Source of the DNA: Planctomycetota bacterium | Lineage (GTDB): Bacteria > Planctomycetota > J058 | DNA length: 64,000 nucleotides | Reading direction: 5' to 3' | Assembly (NCBI GenBank): GCA_003695705.1 | Contig: RFHU01000377.1 | Span: 1 to 64,000, forward strand | In this document: positions 49,775 to 58,820 of the stretch, one piece after another | How positions within the stretch are numbered: the stretch's first letter is position 1 | How the letters are laid out: each line of letters opens with the position of its first letter | Translations under genes and position numbers: made by a program | Notes under the pieces: generated by a model | What the model saw: only the letters and a program-made list of their open reading frames with translations | What the model was told of the DNA's origin: nothing | Databases searched by the model: none

Positions 49775-51577
49775 ATGAGCGAGGAGACCGCGGGCGGAGA
49801 CGCGCCCGCCCCCCAGGAGGCCGCACCGGAGTCGGGGCCCGCTGGTCCCGCACCGCCGGACCCGCCGACGGCGGAACACCCCGTCGGCACGCGGGTCCAC
49901 GGCACGTCCGACGCGAAGAAGGGGCCGGAACTCATCTACGGCATCGACGACATCCCCCCGCCCGGCGAAACCCTCGCCCTGGGCTTCCAGCACTACCTGA
50001 CGATGTTCGGCTCCACGGTGGCAATTCCCCTCCTCCTCGCGCCGGCCTTCGGCATCGACCCGCGCACCCACGAAGGCGGCGTCGACCTCGCCAAGCTCAT
50101 GGCGACGATGTTCTTCGTTTCGGGAATTACGACGCTCCTGCAGACCACCTGGGGAAACCGCCTGCCCATCGTCCAGGGCGGGACCTTTTCCTTCCTCGGC
50201 CCCACCTTCGCGATCTGCGGCATGGCCTCGCTTGCGGACCAGGGCTGGCAAGTCCGCATGCAGCACGTGCAGGGGGCGATCATCCTCGGCTCCTTGGTCG
50301 AAATCGCCCTCGGGGTCACCCGCCTCGCCGGGTGGGTCCTGCGCTTCGTCGGCCCGGTAACCATCGCCCCCACCATCGCGTTGATCGGACTCGCCCTCTT
50401 CGAGTTCGGGGCGCCCATCGCGGGGACGCACTGGCCCACCGGGGGCTTGACCATCGTCCTGATCGTCCTCTTCTCGCAGGTCCTGCGGCGCAAGCATCGC
50501 GCCTTCGAGCTCTACCCCATCCTGCTCGCCCTCCTCGGCGCCTGGCTGGTGGCGGTCCTCTGCACCCTCCTCGGCATCTTCCCCGAGGGGCACCCGGCCC
50601 ACGTCTCCACGCAGAACATTCGCAACGCGCCGTGGGTGCGGATCCCCACCCCCTTCCAGTGGGGCTGGCCGCAGTTCGGTGCCGCCGCCTTCGTCGGCAT
50701 GCTCGCCGGCTACCTCGCCTCGGTGGTCGAGTCCATCGGCGACTACTTCGCCTGCGCACGCCTGGCCGGCGCTCCGCCGCCGGACGCCCGCACGGTGAAC
50801 CGCGGGATTGCCTTCGAAGGGCTTGGCTGCCTGGTCGCCGGCGCGTTCGGGACGGGCAACGGAACCACCTCCTACAGCGAGAACATCGGCGCCATCGGCC
50901 TGACGCGGGTCGGCAGCCGCCGTGTAGTGCAGGCCGGCGCACTGATCATGCTCCTCCTCGGCGCGGTGGGAAAATTCGGCGCCCTGTTCACCACCATCCC
51001 GCAGCCCATCGTGGGCGGCATGTACTGCGCTCTCTTCGGCATGATCGCCGCGGTCGGGCTCTCCAACCTGCAACTCGTCGACCTCAACAGCTCGCGAAAC
51101 CTGTTCATCCTCGGTTTCGCCTTCTTCATGGGCCTCTCGGTGCCGCAGTACTTCAAGCAGCACCCGCTCGTCCTCGTGGAGCCGGTGCAGACCGCCAAGG
51201 CCCGGCCGCTGGGCGACGGAGACCCCGTCCACGCCGACGCCACGGCCCTCTCCGTCCTCGGCCTCGCGCCGCAAGCCACCGTGGGGGAAGCCAAGGCCGT
51301 GCACGCCCGGCTGCGCGAGGTGGTCGCGACCGCCAAGGGGACCGACCCCGCGCGGGCCGAAGCCCTCGACGCCGCGCTCGCCGCGGTCTCGGCGGTCCCG
51401 CCCCCTCCGCCCGAACCGCACGGCGCCCTCGAAGAATTCCTCTTCACGCTGCAGAACATCCTCAACACCCTGGGCAAGACGGGCATGGCCATCGCCGCCT
51501 TGCTGGCGCTCTTGCTCGACAACGTGGTTCCGGGGACGCGCGAAGAGCGCGGCCTCTCCCACACCACCAAGCACTAG
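49775..51577 (+). CDS. NCS2-family nucleobase (uracil/xanthine) permease with a cytosolic-loop insertion
   Basis: LALGFQHYLTMFGSTVAIPLLL, QGGTFSFLGP, GNGTTSYSENIGAIGLTRVGSR, SSRNLFILGFAFFMGLSVPQYF, LLDNVVPGTREERGL. Confidence 0.9.
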   Translation: MSEETAGGDAPAPQEAAPESGPAGPAPPDPPTAEHPVGTRVHGTSDAKKGPELIYGIDDIPPPGETLALGFQHYLTMFGSTVAIPLLLAPAFGIDPRTHEGGVDLAKLMATMFFVSGITTLLQTTWGNRLPIVQGGTFSFLGPTFAICGMASLADQGWQVRMQHVQGAIILGSLVEIALGVTRLAGWVLRFVGPVTIAPTIALIGLALFEFGAPIAGTHWPTGGLTIVLIVLFSQVLRRKHRAFELYPILLALLGAWLVAVLCTLLGIFPEGHPAHVSTQNIRNAPWVRIPTPFQWGWPQFGAAAFVGMLAGYLASVVESIGDYFACARLAGAPPPDARTVNRGIAFEGLGCLVAGAFGTGNGTTSYSENIGAIGLTRVGSRRVVQAGALIMLLLGAVGKFGALFTTIPQPIVGGMYCALFGMIAAVGLSNLQLVDLNSSRNLFILGFAFFMGLSVPQYFKQHPLVLVEPVQTAKARPLGDGDPVHADATALSVLGLAPQATVGEAKAVHARLREVVATAKGTDPARAEALDAALAAVSAVPPPPPEPHGALEEFLFTLQNILNTLGKTGMAIAALLALLLDNVVPGTREERGLSHTTKH

Positions 51578-51587
51578 GAGGCGGCCC

Positions 51588-52910
51588 GTGGACACCCAGG
51601 AGATGATCGACCTCTGCAAACGGCACACCCTGTTCAGCTGGTCCGCCACCGGGGCGGTGGACCCCCTCCCCATTGCACGGGCCGAAGGAATCTTCCTCTA
51701 CACCCCCTCGGGCGAGCGGATCATCGACTTCAACAGCCAGCTCATGTCGGTGAACATCGGCCACAGCCATCCGCGGGTGATCGAGGCGATCAAGCGTCAA
51801 CTCGACAGCGGCCTCATTTACACCTTCCCAGGCAGCGCCACCGAAGTCCGGGCGCGGCTCGCCAAAAAGCTCGCCGATTTGGTCCCGGGCGACATCAACA
51901 CCTTCTTCTTCACCCTCGGCGGGGCCGAGGCCAACGAGAACGCCATCAAGGCCGCGCGCCTCTACACCGGCCGCCACAAGATCCTCAGCCGCTACCGCAG
52001 CTACCACGGCGCAACGCACGCCTGCATGCAACTCACGGGGGATCCGCGGCGCTGGGCCAACGAGCCGGGTGCGCCGGGGTTCATCCGGGTCATGGATCCG
52101 CGCCCCTACCGCTTCAGCTTCGGCGCCGACGACAAGGAGATCACCGAGAACAACCTCGAATACCTCGAAGAAGTCATCATGTACGAGGGGCCCGAGACCA
52201 TCGCGGCCATGTTCATCGAGACGGTCACAGGGACCAACGGCATCCTGCCGCCCCCCGAGGGCTACCTGGCAGGGCTGCGCGAGCTCCTCTCTCGCCACGG
52301 GATCCTGCTCGTGTGCGACGAGGTGATGTGCGGCTGGGGGCGAACCGGCAAGCTGTTCGCCTTCGAGCACGGCGGAATCGTTCCCGACATCGTCACCATG
52401 GCCAAGGGGCTCACCAGTTCCTACGCTCCCCTGGGAGCCATGGGCCTCAGCGACCCCATTGCCCAGCACTTCCAGGACCACGTCTTCTGGGGCGGCCTCA
52501 CCTACAACGCCCACGCGCTGATGCTGGCCGTCGCCGAGGCGAACATCGACGTGCTCCTCGAAGAGGGCTTGGTGGAGAACGCGGCCCGCCTGGGCAAGGT
52601 CATGCGCGCGGAGATGGACCGGCTGACCGAAAAGCACCCCTCGGTCAAGGAGGGACGCAACGTCGGCCTCTTCGGCATGATCGACGTGCAGAAGAACGCG
52701 TCCGGCGAACCCATGGCCCCCTACAACGGAAAGAGCGAGGCCATGACCCGCCTGGGCGCCTTCTTCCGCGAGCGGGGCCTGTTCACCTTCATTCGCTGGG
52801 GGAGCTTCATGTGCAACCCCCCCCTGTGCATCACCGAGGAGCAGCTCCTCGAAGCCTTCGCCATCGTCGACGAAGGCCTTGCCATCACCGACGAATACTA
52901 CGAAGGCTGA
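51588..52910 (+). CDS. Class-III PLP-dependent aminotransferase (probable beta-alanine:alpha-keto acid aminotransferase)
   Basis: FNSQLMSVNIGHSHPRVIEAI, FTLGGAEANENAIKAARLYTGRHKI, LVCDEVMCGWGRTGKLFA, IVTMAKGLTSSYAPLGA; context with uracil degradation genes. Confidence 0.85.
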   Translation: MDTQEMIDLCKRHTLFSWSATGAVDPLPIARAEGIFLYTPSGERIIDFNSQLMSVNIGHSHPRVIEAIKRQLDSGLIYTFPGSATEVRARLAKKLADLVPGDINTFFFTLGGAEANENAIKAARLYTGRHKILSRYRSYHGATHACMQLTGDPRRWANEPGAPGFIRVMDPRPYRFSFGADDKEITENNLEYLEEVIMYEGPETIAAMFIETVTGTNGILPPPEGYLAGLRELLSRHGILLVCDEVMCGWGRTGKLFAFEHGGIVPDIVTMAKGLTSSYAPLGAMGLSDPIAQHFQDHVFWGGLTYNAHALMLAVAEANIDVLLEEGLVENAARLGKVMRAEMDRLTEKHPSVKEGRNVGLFGMIDVQKNASGEPMAPYNGKSEAMTRLGAFFRERGLFTFIRWGSFMCNPPLCITEEQLLEAFAIVDEGLAITDEYYEG

Positions 52911-52945
52911 GCGCGCGGAGCGGTGCGCCGCGCGCCCTCGCAGGC

Positions 52946-52969
52946 GCGGGGCGCAGATCCGCGCCCCGC
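52946..52969. terminator. Hairpin between convergent genes
   Basis: GCGGGGCGC-AGATCC-GCGCCCCGC, 9-bp perfect stem. Confidence 0.5.
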
Positions 52970-53017
52970 CTCCGCGCGCGGACGGCCGCCGGCCGGGGAC
53001 GGGATCGTCGCGGCGCG

Positions 53018-53707
53018 TCAGGGCTCTCCTGCGGGCGGGGCAGCGTCCTCCGCGGGCGGGGCAGCATTCTCCACGCGAGGAGCGCGCTCCGGAGTCTCGT
53101 TCGCAGCAAGGGCGCGGCCGTCGGCGACCGCCTCGTCGGCGAGGTCGGCGCAGACGACCGCGCCCTCGCCGACGACGCTCCACGCGCCCATCCGGAGGTG
53201 CGGGGAAAGGACGGCGCCCGCGCCCACCAAGGCGCCCTCCCCCAGCCAGCAGCCGTAGGCCAGCCGGACACCGGGACCCAGGCGCGCGAAGGCCTCCAAT
53301 CGCGCGTCCACCCCCACCAACGCCCCCGCGCCCACCACCGCGTGGGGGCCGAGCACCGCGTCGGGTTGAACCACCGCCCCCGCGCACACGATCGCGCCCG
53401 GCCCCAGGCTGGCGGTGGGGGCAACCCAGGAGAAGGGGTGCACGAGCGAGAGCCACTCCACCTCGAGGCCCTCGGCGAGCCGCCGCCGTTCGCGGTTGTC
53501 TTCCACGGCGAGCACGCATGGTCCCGGCCCTTCCTCCGCCGCGGAGAGCGGGCGCACGGGCACGCCCAACACGGCCCGAGTCCAGCAAAGGGCCTCGTCG
53601 TCGAACACGGCGACCACGCGGTAGCGGCCCGCGCCAAGGGCGGCGACGAGCTCGCGCCCCAGGGGCCCCGCCCCCACGACCGCCACCTCGGTGCGTTCGT
53701 CGTCCAC
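53018..53707 (-). CDS. NeuD/PglD-like sugar O-acyltransferase (left-handed beta-helix)
   Basis: EVAVVGAGPLGRELVAAL nucleotide/sugar N-domain; LVHPFSWVAPTASLGPGAIVCAGAVVQPDAVLGPHAVVGAGALVGVDA hexapeptide repeats. Confidence 0.8.
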   Translation of the reverse strand: MDDERTEVAVVGAGPLGRELVAALGAGRYRVVAVFDDEALCWTRAVLGVPVRPLSAAEEGPGPCVLAVEDNRERRRLAEGLEVEWLSLVHPFSWVAPTASLGPGAIVCAGAVVQPDAVLGPHAVVGAGALVGVDARLEAFARLGPGVRLAYGCWLGEGALVGAGAVLSPHLRMGAWSVVGEGAVVCADLADEAVADGRALAANETPERAPRVENAAPPAEDAAPPAGEP

Positions 53708-53837
53708 GAAGTCCTCCGCGGGGCGCGCGCCCTGCCCCGCTCCACCCTCCCCGCGGCGCGGCAGGTGCGCAAGGGATCGCTCCGGGGGGACGGCCCGCAC
53801 CCGGACGCCACTCGGCGCGGGAACCGCACCGAGGAGT

Positions 53838-54455
53838 TCAGCCTGGCTCGTCCGGCGCGGCGTCGACCCCGTCCGGCACGCCCTCGAGGAGGTGGGCGAG
53901 GGCAACCTCGGCGTCTTGCGAGGCGGCCGCCCGGTGCACGGCCAGCAGCAGCGAGCCTTCCGCCGCCGAGTCCGCGAAGGGGGCGAGGACCTCGCAGGCT
54001 TCTCGTCGCCTGCCCTCGCTCAGGAGCCGGGCCGCGCGAGCCAGCGACCCGTCGTCCTCGCCTCCGGGAACCGTGACCTGGGCCTCCCGCAAAGCATCGG
54101 CTGCGATGCCCCAGGGATCGAAAGAGCCACTCCGCGCGGCCGCGAGCAGACGCACCGCCAGCGGGTGGGCCCGATGGGCACGGGCCGCGCGCACCAAGGC
54201 GCTCACCCGCCCCAGGGCCCACGGCAAGCGGATCAAGGAAGCGCTCAGCTCCCGACGCTCGGCCGGGCCGAAGAGCCCGGCCGCGAGGAGGCAGATGCTC
54301 TGGGGAGTGAGCTCGTCGAGCGCAGCCCGCCGCGCGCCGTCGGTCGTCGATCGCGCCCGCTCAGCGAGCGCGCGCGCGACGAGGGTCCCGAAGGCGGGGT
54401 CTGCGGGCGCAGAAGCCCGGGTCGGCTGGCCGGGGGGCGGAGGGGCTTCGGGCAT
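53838..54455 (-). CDS. Hypothetical helical protein
   Basis: Continuous 205-aa ORF on same strand as neighbours; helical repeat-like; no family recognised. Confidence 0.5.
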   Translation of the reverse strand: MPEAPPPPGQPTRASAPADPAFGTLVARALAERARSTTDGARRAALDELTPQSICLLAAGLFGPAERRELSASLIRLPWALGRVSALVRAARAHRAHPLAVRLLAAARSGSFDPWGIAADALREAQVTVPGGEDDGSLARAARLLSEGRRREACEVLAPFADSAAEGSLLLAVHRAAASQDAEVALAHLLEGVPDGVDAAPDEPG

Positions 54456-54611
54456 GGGACGGCTCCTCGGCAGGGAGGGACGAAGTTCTTGGGTGCGCGG
54501 GAGGCGCCGCGGGCCTCGCCTCCGCGCGCTGCTGCGCAGGGCGATTCGAACGCGGGGGAGGGAAGACCCCCACGGACCCGGCGCTCCCCGAAGGCGACGC
54601 GGCTCCCGCGT

Positions 54612-55970
54612 TCACGAGCGAGTCCTCCCCCGGCGCAGGGGCTTGCGCTCGACGAGGCAGGCGTTGTAGTCTGGAAAGCCCGGACCGAGGCCCTGCTCGA
54701 GCAGCTTGGCGCGCAGGCCCTGCATGACGCCCTCCGCGCGCCGAGCGTCGAGGTCCAGGCCGCTCCGGCGCGCGACCTCGACGGGCGCGAGGCCGCGCTT
54801 GCAAGTGAGGTCTTTGTACATGCGGCAGCCCGCGGGAGGGGCGTGGGCGCAGCGCTCGGCAACGACGGCCAGCTCGAACTCGTCGATGACGCCGCGACGG
54901 CGGAGCGTCTCGTAGGCCCGATCCACGAGGCCCATCCAGACCTTGAGGCGTACGCGGTTGAGGCACAAGTTGATGGCGTTGGTGGTCAGGCGCTGGGCCC
55001 GCTCGAGGTCGCGAACGCGCAGTCCGGGGCGGGCGAAGGCGCGGGCGAGGGCCCAGGCCTCGGTGCCGAGCGGCGCGCCGAGCAATTCGGCGAGTTCGGC
55101 GAGCACCGCTTCGTCGCGACCGCTGACGGTCGCGGCCTCGGTCGGGGTGAGGCCGTCGAGGAGCAGCCGCAGGGCGAGGGCGTCCTCGCTCTCCAGCGGG
55201 CTGCCCACGCGTTCGCAAACGCGCTGGAAGCGGTGCGGAACGTCCGAGGACCGCAGTCCGTGGACGATGTCCGCCACCGAGCGTCCCTGACCCACCAAGC
55301 TCATCAGGACACCGTCCAGGGCACCAATGCGTCCCGCCGCCTCGAGTTCATCGATCACCGACAGCACGTAGTCGAGGGCGTCGCGCTGGGCCACCGAAGG
55401 CGCCGCGGGTCGGGAACCCTCCCCGGGATCCTCCTCGAGGGGGGCCGGCCTTCGCGCCGTGACCCGGTCGAGGCAGTGGTTGCGCACGATCCGCGCGCAG
55501 TAGGCCCTGAAGTCGCGGCCGTCCCACTTGGCAATGGCCTCCCAAATCCGGCTCTGCAAGGCGGGCAGCTCGTGCTCCGGGTCGAGCCGGTATCTACGAA
55601 CGATACGGGCGACGGGCAGCTGGCTTTCGAGCAATTCCCAGAGGGAGCGGAAGGCCGCGTCGTCCTCCCGACGGAGGAAGACTTGCTTGGCGAGGCGGAA
55701 GTACGGAGAACCGCAGGCCTTGGCCAGCTCGCGAGCAAGGCTCTGAGCCACCCCCCGAACGCCCCCTTCCAGCCCCTCGAGGGAGGGCGGCGGGGAGCCC
55801 TCCTCTGCCTCTTCGAGCGCTTCGCGCCAGGGGGCGTGGCGACGAAGGATCTTGGGGAGGAGCTGGCGATGGAAGCCGCCGAAGCGCTCCTCGGGGACGA
55901 GGGCCTCGAGTTCGGCCGCGGTGAGCTCGCAAAGCGCCTCGAGTTCGTCCTCGGAGGGGAGGGAGGTCAT
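54612..55970 (-). CDS. Divergent sigma-70-like protein with long C-terminal region
   Basis: Region-2-like LPALQSRIWEAIAKWDGRDFRAYCARIVRNHCLDRVTARR; possible HTH TPTEAATVSGRDEAVLAEL. Start at 55970 or 55979. Confidence 0.6.
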   Translation of the reverse strand: MTSLPSEDELEALCELTAAELEALVPEERFGGFHRQLLPKILRRHAPWREALEEAEEGSPPPSLEGLEGGVRGVAQSLARELAKACGSPYFRLAKQVFLRREDDAAFRSLWELLESQLPVARIVRRYRLDPEHELPALQSRIWEAIAKWDGRDFRAYCARIVRNHCLDRVTARRPAPLEEDPGEGSRPAAPSVAQRDALDYVLSVIDELEAAGRIGALDGVLMSLVGQGRSVADIVHGLRSSDVPHRFQRVCERVGSPLESEDALALRLLLDGLTPTEAATVSGRDEAVLAELAELLGAPLGTEAWALARAFARPGLRVRDLERAQRLTTNAINLCLNRVRLKVWMGLVDRAYETLRRRGVIDEFELAVVAERCAHAPPAGCRMYKDLTCKRGLAPVEVARRSGLDLDARRAEGVMQGLRAKLLEQGLGPGFPDYNACLVERKPLRRGRTRS

Positions 55971-56026
55971 GCACCGCATGCTACGAGAGAGCGACCGAGC
56001 GGCGCCAGTTGGCCGGTCCGTAGGGT

Positions 56027-57265
56027 TCAGCGAAGGCGTTCGGTCGCGGACAGGGCCGCGCCCTCCGGTCCGAAGCCTCCGACGACCAGAACGCTCCCGT
56101 CGCGCAAGCGGACGGCGGCGAAGTCGCTGCGAGGGTTCAGCAAGGAGGCAAAGGGCACGAAGGCGTCCCGCGCGGGGTCGTAGAGTTCGCAACTCGCGAG
56201 GGGCGCGCCGTCGGCGTCGAGCCCGCCGAGGACCAAGACCGAGCCCCCGGCGACCACGGCCTCCGCGCCGAAGCGCGCCGTAGCGAGGGAGGGCCCCGGA
56301 ACGAAGCTCCCCTGCGCGAGGTCGTAGCGGAGCGTGCTGGTGGTGGCCGCGAGTCGCTCCCCCTGGGGGACCTGCCCGCCGACGACCAAGGCGCCCCAGG
56401 AGGTCCGCGCCGCGGCGGCGAGGACGCGGCCCTGGCCCGGGCCGGCGATGGGGCCGAAGCGACCGCTGGCGCCTGCGAAGCGCTCGGCGTTCGTGGCCGG
56501 AAAGCGCTGCACGGTCCAGCCGCCGCCGGCGGCCTGGCCCACGTCGGCGCCGCCGACCACCAACGCGTCGCCGCCCAACGCCACGGCGCTGCCCCAAGCG
56601 CGCACGTCGGAGAGGGCGAGGGGCGTGAAGGTCTCGCTGCGCGGATCGAAGACCTCTGCCGTGGCCGTCGCGCGCAGGCTCGCGTCGAGGCCACCCACCA
56701 GGAGCACCCGCCCGTCGGAGAGCAGGAGCGCCTCGTGCCAGGCCCGGGGAGTCGTCAAGGAACCGACGGGGCGAAAGGTGTTCGAGGCCGGCTCGAAGAC
56801 GTAGGCCGAGCGGAGGGTCTCGAGGACGGGCATCCCGCGAGGGTCGGCGCGCTCGATGCCAATGCCCCCCGCGATGAGGACGCGTCCGTCGAGCAAGCGC
56901 GTGGCGCTGTGGAGTTGGCGGGCGGTGGGGACACGCCCGCGGGGATCCATCATCAGGCCGCGGGCGGGGTCGTCGTGGAGGGCACGGACGAGGTCCCAAG
57001 TGCCGGTGAGCGGGTCGTAGAGTTCGGCGTCGGCGAGAACGCCCGCACCGTCGGTGCCGCCCACGACGAGGACGCGACCGTCGGCGAGAAGGGTGGCCGT
57101 GTGCTGGGCCCGGGGAGAACGCATCGCGCCGTCGGCCACGAAGGCGCCGCCGGCGACGAAGGCGGGACTCGCGGCGGAAGCCGCGCCCGAAGAAGCGGAG
57201 TTCCCTCCGCCGCAGCCGAGGAGCAGGGCAAGCGGCAGCGCAAGCCAGCGACGCGACGGTCCCAT
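56027..57265 (-). CDS. Kelch-repeat lipoprotein
   Basis: Lipobox LALLLGCGGG; repeated RxxHTATLLxDGRVLVVGGxD...YDPLTGTW units. Confidence 0.88.
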   Translation of the reverse strand: MGPSRRWLALPLALLLGCGGGNSASSGAASAASPAFVAGGAFVADGAMRSPRAQHTATLLADGRVLVVGGTDGAGVLADAELYDPLTGTWDLVRALHDDPARGLMMDPRGRVPTARQLHSATRLLDGRVLIAGGIGIERADPRGMPVLETLRSAYVFEPASNTFRPVGSLTTPRAWHEALLLSDGRVLLVGGLDASLRATATAEVFDPRSETFTPLALSDVRAWGSAVALGGDALVVGGADVGQAAGGGWTVQRFPATNAERFAGASGRFGPIAGPGQGRVLAAAARTSWGALVVGGQVPQGERLAATTSTLRYDLAQGSFVPGPSLATARFGAEAVVAGGSVLVLGGLDADGAPLASCELYDPARDAFVPFASLLNPRSDFAAVRLRDGSVLVVGGFGPEGAALSATERLR

Positions 57266-57589
57266 GGGCCCTCCCTTCGCCTCGAGGGGCGAAGGGTGGA
57301 GATCAATTTCCTTGCCAAACAAAGCGGAAGGAATGCCCCAGAGCCAAAGGGGTTCCGCGCCCTCAACGCCACGATCCGAAACGATGAGGGACGATGGGCG
57401 CAATCCGTTTCATTTCCCGGGATTGGGTTCGAATTCGTCTACGGGTGGACGAAAGGGGGGAGGGGTGCTACCGTGCCTTTCGTAAAGCCAGATTGCACGT
57501 AGCATCTGCGGCCTGGCAACCACGGCCGAACGTCGGCGCTTCGAGTTACAACCCGTTTGCTCCACCCGCGGAGATCGAGGGGTGTCCCC

Positions 57590-57943
57590 ATGCGGAAAAT
57601 CAAGACGAAGGGGCTGAAGATCAAGCACAAGCCCGTGGATCGGGGTCCTCGGTTCTGCGTGGTGCTCCACGGGATCAAGAAGGACACCGACAAGGTCAAG
57701 GAAGCCATGGGCAGGATCTTCGAGATCAACGACGCCCTGGCGGACCAGGTCATCAGCAAGGCCCCCGTGGTCATCTGCAAGGACCTCGACCAAGAAGTCG
57801 CCTCCGATTACGTAAAGAAGCTCAAGTCTGCCGGAGACTTCCGCGTGTGGCTCGAGAGCGCGGCCGGGCGCATGAAGCAGATGAACCTAAAGCAGAAGAA
57901 CGGCCCGCCGCCCATGCAGGCCCCCCAGATCCGCAAGCACTGA
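57590..57943 (+). CDS. Small protein resembling ribosomal protein L7/L12 C-terminal domain
   Basis: FCVVLHGIKKDTDKVKEAMGRIFEINDALADQVISKAPVVICKDLDQEVASDYVKKLKSAGDFRVWLE has the L7/L12-CTD pattern. Confidence 0.5.
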   Translation: MRKIKTKGLKIKHKPVDRGPRFCVVLHGIKKDTDKVKEAMGRIFEINDALADQVISKAPVVICKDLDQEVASDYVKKLKSAGDFRVWLESAAGRMKQMNLKQKNGPPPMQAPQIRKH

Positions 57944-58115
57944 CCAAGCAGCACAGAGGGCCGAGCGCAACGCCCGGAGGAATCCACCGGCGACCGGACC
58001 CTCCTCGTCGTCCCTGGGCCCGTTCCACCGCCTAGGCCCCGGACGCGGGCCGGCGAAGGTCCAGCCAGCCTCCCCGGATCGAGGGACCCGCCGCCGAGCG
58101 AACCCCGAACGGCCA

Positions 58116-58143
58116 AAAGGAATACACTGAAAGGAATACACTG
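58116..58143 (+). repeat. Two perfect tandem copies of AAAGGAATACACTG
   Basis: Direct reading: aaaggaatacactg aaaggaatacactg. Confidence 0.95.
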
Positions 58144-58360
58144 GAAGGACTTGCCCTCAAGTCCCCCCAAGCTCGGCGATGCGCAAGGGCCCCTCGCCGG
58201 TTCCTGGGTGCTAACGGAACCATGACATTCGTTTGGGGGGCCTGGGGTATGCTGAGCCGCGTCGTGAGAGCTTCGGGGGGTTGCGTGGCGGGCTACCGCT
58301 GCGGGGTCGGCTCCCTAACCCCACGAGCGCTCCTCTCCCTCCAGCCTCGTTAGGAGACCC

Positions 58361-58606
58361 ATGAAAGCCCGCTTCGATTCCAAGCCGCTCAAGCTCGCAG
58401 CCAAGGTTCGGACCCGAGCGAACGGAGCCGAGGGATACGTCACCCGCATGGGCCTGCTGCGGCTCAAGCGCGGCGGAAAGACCAAGGTCGACGTCTACTT
58501 CCCCGAGCGCAAGGCCCGCGGCTACACCTTCATGGGCCAGAAGACCTATCTGGCGAGCTTCCTCAAGTACAGCGGCTCCCTCGAAAGCGAGACCGCCAAG
58601 GTCTGA
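58361..58606 (+). CDS. 81-aa basic hypothetical protein
   Basis: ATG ORF preceded by TAGGAGACCC and followed by two hairpins; no family recognised. Confidence 0.55.
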   Translation: MKARFDSKPLKLAAKVRTRANGAEGYVTRMGLLRLKRGGKTKVDVYFPERKARGYTFMGQKTYLASFLKYSGSLESETAKV

Positions 58607-58649
58607 ACGCGCGCTCCGCCTCGCGGCGGAACCCCTCGGACCCACTTCG

Positions 58650-58675
58650 CGGCCGCGCCCCCAAGGGCGCGGCCG
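58650..58675 (+). terminator. Hairpin terminator after the 81-aa ORF
   Basis: CGGCCGCGCCC-CCAA-GGGCGCGGCCG, 11-bp perfect stem, followed by TT. Confidence 0.6.
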
Positions 58676-58820
58676 TTCGCGTTGGTTCGAGGGCCGCTGG
58701 GGGAGCGTGTTGCCGGTGCGGCCCGCCCGCCGCAGCGCCCGGCCACGGCCTCGGGCGAGTTCACGGACGGTCTACCGGAAGATCCGTTCGGCGGGTACGC
58801 TGCCTGGGACGGACGGCTTG

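Noticed and set aside
53033-53075. GCGGGCGGGGCAGC direct repeats
   Set aside because: Within the NeuD-like CDS; encodes an Ala/Pro-rich C-terminal tail (NAAPPAEDAAPPAG), a coding low-complexity repeat.
57417-57440. GGGTTCGAATTC resembling a T-loop
   Set aside because: No pairing stem and no cloverleaf; just an AT-richer intergenic segment.
58116-58143. Start of a CRISPR-like array
   Set aside because: Two adjacent 14-bp copies with no spacers; no cas genes in the window.
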